Positions 57,044-64,000 of a stretch of 64,000 nt of DNA are shown piece after piece; position 1 is the first letter of the stretch, and each line of letters opens with the position of its first letter. Below the pieces are notes generated by a model. It was not told the DNA's origin and searched no databases. It was given only the letters and a program-made list of their open reading frames with translations. The stretch comes from Tetrapyrgos nigripes (lineage: Eukaryota; Basidiomycota; Agaricomycetes; Agaricales; Campanellaceae): NCBI GenBank assembly GCA_013368315.1, contig JAACJM010000059.1, positions 62,001 through 126,000 on the forward strand. Direction: 5' to 3'. The position numbers and the translations under genes were made by a program.

Positions 57044-57563
57044 TGTCATGAATCGTCTCCCGCCTATTCATTTTCCTTTCTATTCTTTTCCCTTTACTAC
57101 CTATTCCCCACTCTAAACCCATAAACATCAACCATTTCTCATCATCGTCTATAGTTACCATCTTTCTAGATCTATGACTCATATTCTTATCTCCTCCGAT
57201 TCCTATCTCCATGGACATTCTCACTGTCAATCATTCCGTGTGATCCAGTACCTTCATCTATCCATATTTGACTTATTATTCTCTCGCCCTTGACATTTCC
57301 ATATGATACCGTTTACTATTACTTACTCTTTCCCATCTGTTCATATTTCACTTATATACCTGTGATCTTTGTAAACTATTCCTTAGTTCGTTCACTTCGT
57401 CTCCGCTCCGTACTCTTACTACGCAGTGTAGAGCCTAGTCAGCCTACTTTCTCTTTATCTCTCTATCTCTCTATTCTTCTTGATCAATCTATTCTCTTGC
57501 AAAAACCGGTTTTCTCGTATTGTGTGACTTGGGTGGTTATCGAGTGTACCGACAACCTTGACA
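57044..57563 (+). repeat. Gypsy 5' LTR
   Basis: About 520 bp from TGTCATGAATCG to ACCTTGACA. The exact start could be 4 bp earlier (TGTCTGTCATG). Its second half is closely related to the LTR at 54550-55051. Confidence 0.78.
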
Positions 57564-57859
57564 CTTGAACGAACTCCCATACACCCACCTCACTACTTGA
57601 GTCTTTTCCCTTCTATCTTGTTCATCTCTATTCTCAACTCCTTTACCCCTTTACCATCGTACTGGACTTTCCTATTATCTTATCCCTCCCCTACGGTGCC
57701 CCAAAGCCCATCATCTCTACCCTGTGTGAGGAGCCTCACAGGTTGGCAGGCGTGAACTACTCAAGGAGCAGTTACACGAGGTCATCCCCCGTCTACACAG
57801 TCTCGAGACGTAATACCAGACTCGCTAAACCCGAGTAAGGTGGTCGACCGGTTCTGTAA

Positions 57860-59764
57860 TTGAAATCCTTTTTCACTCTGTCTACCCCACGCCCCCGAAT
57901 TCGCATCGAACCCCCTGAAACCCCTCGTGACTACGAACGGGTTCCATTTCCCTTGCCCCGCTATCTCCTGTACTCCGAATATGCGGTCTCTCACGGAAGA
58001 CAACTACGAACGGATCCTTGGAGTCTTGACCGACACTTTGTTTGTACAAGACGCTGGGTGTGGAAACTTATCTCAGGTGACGTAGTCCTTTCAACGTTCT
58101 CGTACATAACAGTAAAAGAGGACTTCAACACAGGAGAAACTGTGGTTCAGATTCAAGGACCTTTATTCCTCAAAGAACACGTCGACTACTCTCCATTAGC
58201 ACCTTCCCCCGAATACGGCCTAGCATCTTCCTATATCCTAGGGCCCAACTATCTTTCATAAAACCAGTGTATGACTGAGCGACGATCCGCATCTGCAGAT
58301 CCGAATCTCCGCTGTGCCAACCGACCACACGTATTCCACCCCGCATCGAACCAAGACGCCTGCTATATTCCTGAAAACGGCGACGACCCTTGGGTTCCGT
58401 GTAAAACTCAACCTTGCCTAAACAGGTATAACACTCAACGACTTACCAACGTAGAACTCCCGAATTGGCTACACGTTATAACCCAACTCCAAGAACTTGC
58501 GATTCAGAAAGCACATCGAAAACCTAGAACCAGATCAGGCCAAGGGACTTCTACGCCTACCAACCCAGTACCAGAAACACCTTCCAATAACCCACCAGAA
58601 CCAAACGACCCCACTTCCCCACCTTCTTCGCCCATCATTCCATCCGCCGAAGGACCATCCGTAGCCCCTCGTCGCCCCCCTACACCCCCTTCTCCAGACC
58701 CATCAGACCCAAACGACTCGGTCATGGCTGACACACCTCCCATCGGGTCAAACGGAACTTCTGAACGAGGGAGAAAACCAGACCCCTTCAACGGGGAACA
58801 TAGCGAGGCGAAGAGATGGTTGGCCCAGTTCAACAACTATCTACGTATGAATCAAGGAAGGTACCCAACCGAAGAGAGTCAGGTTTCATTATTTCTGTCG
58901 TTCTTCACGGGAGAAAAAGGAGGAGATTGGGCAACACAAAGATTGACGGAACGAGATATAGACGAGGAAGACGAAGAGTTGAAAGCTACACCAGACCAAC
59001 GGAGATGGATAACTTTAAAAGAGATACGTGACCGATTCAAAAAAGACTTCAAACCTCTAGCCTCAGAAGATGTGGCCAGAACAAAGATCAAGTTTGCCAG
59101 AATGAGGGGGACGGATATCAGCAGCTATAACAGCATTTTTGACACGTACGGAGAAGAGTCTGAATTCGGAGAAGCAGCACTGTTGGAATTCTATCAGGAC
59201 GGGCTACCACCCAAACTTCGAGAGGCAGTTGGAAGGACGTATCCGAAATGGAAAGACTTCGACCAGTATCAGGAAAGAGCTGTGGAGCTTCACTTAGAGT
59301 GGTTGAAGGAACGAGAGAGACAAGGACGCTGGAAGACTACTTCAACGTCAAAAAGCAGTCCAGGTCCGTCTCAAGGAAGAACGGCAGCAAGCGTCAATGC
59401 GCTTATGGGATCAGGTGCTAACTCGTCTTTCAATTTGCCACCTAAACTGACACCTGATGAAAGGGACCAACTTCGAAAAGCAGGAGCATGCTTCGCATGT
59501 AGACAGACTGGACACATGAGCAACGAATGTCCAACATTCCCGAGAATGTCGTCTCAAAACACCCCCCGAACCTTCCCTTCTCGTACCATTCGAACAGCTG
59601 AAACCGCATCCCCTCCACCGGTAACGGTGGCACAGGCATCCTCATCTCGAAACACGATCAAGGAAATTTCGGACATGGTAAACAGGGTTAAAGAATTAGA
59701 AGGAGAAGAAAAGGAACAAGCAACCGTCTATTTAAAAGACATTATGTCTAAATTGGATTTTTAA
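57860..59764 (+). CDS. Gypsy gag with CCHC zinc knuckle
   Basis: The main frame starts at ATG 58271 (497 codons). A 134-codon stretch at 57860-58261 lies in the same frame, separated only by TAA 58259-58261, so the original gag may have started further upstream. A Pro-rich part (residues about 85-160) precedes the Retrotrans_gag-type capsid domain (GEHSEAKRWLAQFNNYLRMN, DISSYNSIFDTYGEESEFGE, ALLEFYQDGLPPKLREAVG). The knuckle CFACRQTGHMSNEC follows at about 59489-59530, then a C-terminal coiled-coil-like tail ending KLDF. The stop at 59762-59764 sits on a TTT-TAA sequence suited to -1 slippage into pol. Confidence 0.82.
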
Positions 59765-62700
59765 AGCACTCCTCTGCTACGTCGTCAGTAGGAGTAAAAC
59801 AGTACACCGGACAGTTAAAGAACAATCGATATAGTGTGTTATACCCCTCTTGTGAGCGAACCTTTCCTTCAGAAATAAGAATATCGGCAATCACTCGCAA
59901 TAAACAGATACCATCAATCACACTCAAAACTGAACTAATCGGCAAAATTACTGGCAGAAAAATCGACGCAAACGCTCTAATAGACAGCGGTGCAGAAGGC
60001 ATAATCATTAACAGTCAATTCGCACGAAGAAATCGACTTACTCTCCTTCCTGTCAAAAACCCGTTCCCAGTTCGAAACGTTGACGGCTCCGAAAATACCA
60101 TGGGATGGGTACGGGAATACACTATCCAAAATCTTCGTATCTATTCTCGAGACAGCAAGGCGTACCATGAAGAACAGGCCGAATTCTATGTAATGGACAT
60201 TGGGGATCACGATATAATCCTCGGTACCGACTGGCTAGAAGAACATAATCCGGATATAGACTGGTCAGACTCACAGGTAGACATGACTTGATGTCCAGAA
60301 ACATGTATCACGTCAAAACCTCCCGTCCTTCACTTGAAAACTAAAACCTTGAAACCCACAGTCATCGATCCAAGAACCCATCACAAGGAGTACCAAGTCA
60401 GATGGATAGAACCAGTTGGACGATTCAAACCAATTGCCCAATCGAAAATTGCAGGACGACGACGTCGAATTCCTATTCGATCCTTCCACCGAAATTCAGA
60501 AGAAACGGCAATCTTTACCGAAGATGACTACGGGAGGGACACGATCCCAGAACGGTGGGAACAGGACGTAATGGAAGAATTGTTAGGAAAAGAGGAAAGA
60601 TTCGATGAAGAAACATCAGGGGAACCGGATTTGAACATCCGTGCGGGCTTTACGAAAGCACAAGAACTCGCAGAGGCGGCTCAGCACGTTCAGGTCGATG
60701 TACCTCTTAAAGATAAGATTCCTCCGCAGTATCATCAGTTCCTACGAGTCTTTGACAAACAAACCTCGGAAAGATTACTGAAACGTGGCGAATGGGATCA
60801 CGCTATCGAGTTAAAACCGGACTTTGAACCACGCCCTTGCAAAACATATCCGTTGTCCCCAAATGAACAAAAGGAACTCGATGAATTCATCAAGGAAAAC
60901 TTGGAGAAAGGGTACATAAGACCGTCGAAGTCTCCTATGGCAAGTCCCTTCTTCTTTGTAAAAAAGAAAGACGGAAAACTACGACCAGTACAGGATTACC
61001 GCGCCCTGAACAAAGGGACCGTCAAGAACGAATACCCTTTACCGCTTATATCGGAACTTGTAGACAAGCTCAAAGGGGCACGAATATTTTCCAAAATCGA
61101 CCTTAGATGGGGATATAACAACGTGCGTATCAAGAAGGGAGATGAATGGAAAGCGGCGTTCAAAACCAACCGCAGTCTCTTCGAACCAACTGTGATGTTT
61201 TTCGGTCTTATGAACTCTCCAGCCACGTTCCAAGCAATGATGAATACCCTATTCAAGGACTTGATCGACTCTGGAAAAGTCGTAATCTATATGGACGATA
61301 TTCTCATATTCACAGAATCACTAGAAGAGCATCGACATATGGTAAAACAAGTACTGGCACGACTCCAGGATAACGACCTATACACTAAACCGGAAAAATG
61401 CACCTTCGAAACCGACTCAGTAGAGTTCCTCGGCCTCATCGTATCACATAACACATTGGCGATGGATCCAATCAAGGTCGAAGGAGTAACTAAATGGCCA
61501 GTCCCACGGAACGTCAAAGACGTACAGTCATTCCTCGGCTTCGGAAACTTTTATCGACGTTTTATACAAGATTTCTCAAAAATCGCACGACCACTGTTCG
61601 ATCTCACGAAAAAGGAACATCCATGGGAATGGTCTGAAGAAGCTCAAAGGGCCTTCCAGGCACTCAAAGATACGTTCACGACTTCACCAGTTCTTCTCAT
61701 GCCTGATCATTCTAAACCGTACCGAGTAGAAGTTGACGCGTCAGATTACGCCACAGGAGGTATCCTGCAACAACAAGGATCGGATGGCAAATGGCACCCA
61801 GTAGCCTACCTATCAAAGGCGTTGTCCGAAACCGAACGAAATTACGACATCCATGACAAAGAACTGCTAGCAATTATACGAGGACTTGAAGCCTGGCGGC
61901 ACTACCTTGAAGGAGGACCACATACCATCGAAATCCTAACAGATCACGACAACCTCAGATATTTCACCTCGGCTCAAAAACTCAGCCGACGACAAGCAAG
62001 GATGGCCTTGTTCTTGACCAGATTCGACTTCACGCTCACCCATAAACCGGGAAATCTGAATCGAAGTGACCCACTCTCTCGAAGATCGGATCATAAAGAG
62101 GGGGTCGAAAACGACAACAAAGATAGGGTCTTACTTGACCCTAAATTCTTCAGAATCAGAGCGACACGACCGGGAACAGTAACCGCAATAGGAGATGCGG
62201 AATTGAAAAGGCGAATAAAGGAGTGTCCGGATAAGGATGCTGAAGTCGTAAGTGCGGTACAAACTATCGTTGACAACGGACCCCGCGCTTTGGCAAAAAA
62301 TTTACAGGAATGGAACTATGAAGACGGAATTATCTTATTCTGAGGGAAGATCTACGTGCCAAACGATCAACAGCTCAGACAGGACATCGTTAAAATGCAT
62401 CACGACAGCCTTACCGCAGGCCATCCAGGACGATTCAAAACATATGAACTCGTCAGTAGAGAATTCTGGTGGCCCGGTATGTCAGTATTCATTCGCAACT
62501 ACGTTGAAGGATGCGCTACTTGCCAGTTAACCAAGGCAAACAACCACCCTGCGCATGTACCCTTAATCCCGAACGAAATACCGGAACGACCCTTTGGTAC
62601 CATTACGACCGATTTCATCACGGACCTGCCAGAATGTGACGGCTTTAATGCAATTCACGTCACGGTCGATCGTTCAACGAAAACAGTTGTCATCTCCCCA

Positions 62701-63870
62701 TGCAGAAAAGATATCGATAGCGACGGAACAATCGACCTATTGTTTGACAACACTTGGCGGCGGTATGGCTTATGGGATAAGATGATATCAGACCGCGGAC
62801 CTCAATTCGCAAGCCAGGTGATGAAAGGCATTTACGCTAAGTTAGGTATCACTTCGGCACTTAGTACCGCTTACCATCCGCAGACAGACGGCGAAACAGA
62901 AAGATTCAATCAAGAACTGGAACAATACCTTCGAACCTTCTGTAACTATCGGCAAGACGATTGGGTCAAATACCTGCCGTACGCTGAATTCTGCCATAAT
63001 ACCCGGGTTCACTCAGCAACTGGGAAATCACCGTTTGAATTACTCCATGGATTTTTGCCCCGACTATTCCCTTCCATCAACCCAACTTCACACGTACCAA
63101 AAGTCGAAGAACGCCTTCAGAACTTGGATACAATTCGAGAAGAACTGAAAGCAAGTCTGGCGACGGCAGCTGAACTGATGAAAGAGCAAAACAAGGACTA
63201 CCAGAACGAAGGGGTGAAGTTTAAGGTTGGGGATAAAGTGCTGCTAGATGGGAAGAATCTGAAAACGACGAGACCAAAAGCTAAGTTGGCAAATCGTCGT
63301 CACGGACCATTCGAAATCACTGACGTTATCAGTGAAGTCAATTATCGACTCAAATTACCGAATGGCTGGCGCATTCACCCAGTGTTCCACGCCTCACTCC
63401 TATCGCCGTACAAAGAGACCGAAGCCCACGGAGTGAACTACCCGGGAGAACCTGCTGAGCTACTACCCGAAGACAACGAATATGATGTGGAAGCAATTCT
63501 AGATTCAAAACCAACAAGAAATCGACGGGGAGTACAATACCTTGTCAAGTGGTTGGACTATGCTGACTCGGAAAATTCATGGGAACCAGCGTCAGGACTG
63601 ACGAAGGTGAAGGAGATGATCGAGACCTTCCATCAACAACATCCAGATGCATATCGACCCAAAAACCTGATACGTCCAGGAACAACGGTGCGTTCACTGG
63701 GCGTCGCCATGGAAGACATATGGCGAAGTACCCGTGTGCTTCAAGCAAAAGCACAACTCCGAGGAGAAACACTGTTACGAACCGTGGGCATCCTATGCCC
63801 GCCTTCACACCCCACTCGGCAATCGAACCCAGAATTCCGTCATCACTCATCAATCGCATTCCCTCGTTAA
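59765..63870 (+). pseudogene. Gypsy pol: protease, reverse transcriptase, RNase H, integrase, chromodomain; two nonsense codons
   Basis: All parts are in one frame, -1 to gag, and open from the gag end. Protease has NALIDSGAEGIIIN (about 59974-60015). TGA 60289-60291 interrupts before the reverse transcriptase. RT contains VKKKDGKLRPVQDYRALN, SKIDLRWGYNNVRI and catalytic YMDDILIF (61288-61311). RNase H has EVDASDYATGGIL and EIL TDHDNL. TGA 62341-62343 lies just before the integrase zinc-binding part (HHDSLTAGHPGRF, CATC). The integrase core shows TTDFITDLP, SDRGPQFAS and DGETERFNQ, giving D, D and E. The GPF module (RRHGPFEITDV) and an intact-looking chromodomain follow (EYDVEAILDSK, YLVKWLDYADSENSWEPAS, 63478-63600). 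Both stops fit CGA to TGA. Chromodomains direct such elements to histone-marked chromatin in other fungi. Confidence 0.85.
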
Positions 63871-64000
63871 CGGCGTTTACTGTCAACACCATCCTCGGGG
63901 TGACTTGACCGTCCATTCAGAACTTCCTCCATACAGACAAACAAGTATAAAAGACCCCTCTCAACAACGAAGGAGGACAGAACTCAACCACATCCTACCA

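Larger units (their letters stand above)
57044..64000 (+). mobile_element. Ty3/Gypsy chromovirus, 3' LTR outside the window
   Basis: The 5' LTR is followed by gag with a CCHC knuckle. Pol is in the -1 frame: protease, reverse transcriptase, RNase H, integrase and a C-terminal chromodomain. Coding ends at 63870 and the window ends before any repeat of TGTCATGAATCG, so the 3' LTR is beyond 64000. Damage is light: one TAA before gag and two TGA codons in pol. Confidence 0.9.

Noticed and set aside
56557..57051. 165-codon hydrophobic open frame as a membrane protein
   Set aside because: No family, no supporting neighbours, and an alternative frame is equally open in part; probably chance.

Overview
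The window reads as a transposon-dense accessory region of a basidiomycete fungus, most likely an Agaricomycete (mushroom-forming) genome. The reasons are short introns of about 50-60 nt with GTRNGT/YAG borders, a tandem cytochrome P450 cluster, a Zn2Cys6 regulator, and a mobile-element set typical of that class: Plavaka, Ngaro-type tyrosine-recombinase retroelements, chromovirus-type Gypsy, Copia, hAT, pogo, and a large GCM/MULE-like element. No rRNA, tRNA or CRISPR was recognised.

Layout. 1-2163: two minus-strand hypothetical host genes; the second starts 12 bp from the next element. 2176-9258: a full-length plus-strand Copia retrotransposon with damaged gag-pol. 9988-18069: an 8.1-kb DNA transposon with 25-bp inverted ends, a 7-8 bp target duplication and one large multi-exon gene joining a GCM-like zinc finger, a MULE-type DDE transposase, a ubiquitin-protease-like domain and a PHD finger. 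18254-20127: a Zn2Cys6 transcription factor gene missing the first half of its zinc cluster. 21693-31737: a hAT element (8-bp target duplication with one mismatch) split by a 6.7-kb Gypsy chromovirus (22732-29474). 33719-45664: three tandem P450 copies on the minus strand. The middle copy can be assembled into an intact 12-exon, 522-residue gene; the first is truncated. The third is split by a CACTG-ended inverted-repeat element that itself carries a complete Ngaro-type retroelement. 45710-47872: a pogo-like element. 48245-53060: a Plavaka transposase gene and a divergent accessory gene. 54550-55051: an LTR with a polypurine tract before it. 57044 to the window edge: a Gypsy chromovirus whose 3' LTR lies outside.

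Nesting gives an order of events: P450 duplication, then the CACTG element, then Ngaro; and hAT, then Gypsy. Several in-frame stops in otherwise open element genes, and P450 pseudogene damage, are CGA-to-TGA or other CpG transitions, which suggests decay by deamination of methylated CpG. The strongest candidate for a poorly described system is the composite transposon at 9988-18069: its gene appears uninterrupted and carries what looks like a captured deubiquitinase with its catalytic Cys box. All family names come from motif recognition by eye; no database search was run.
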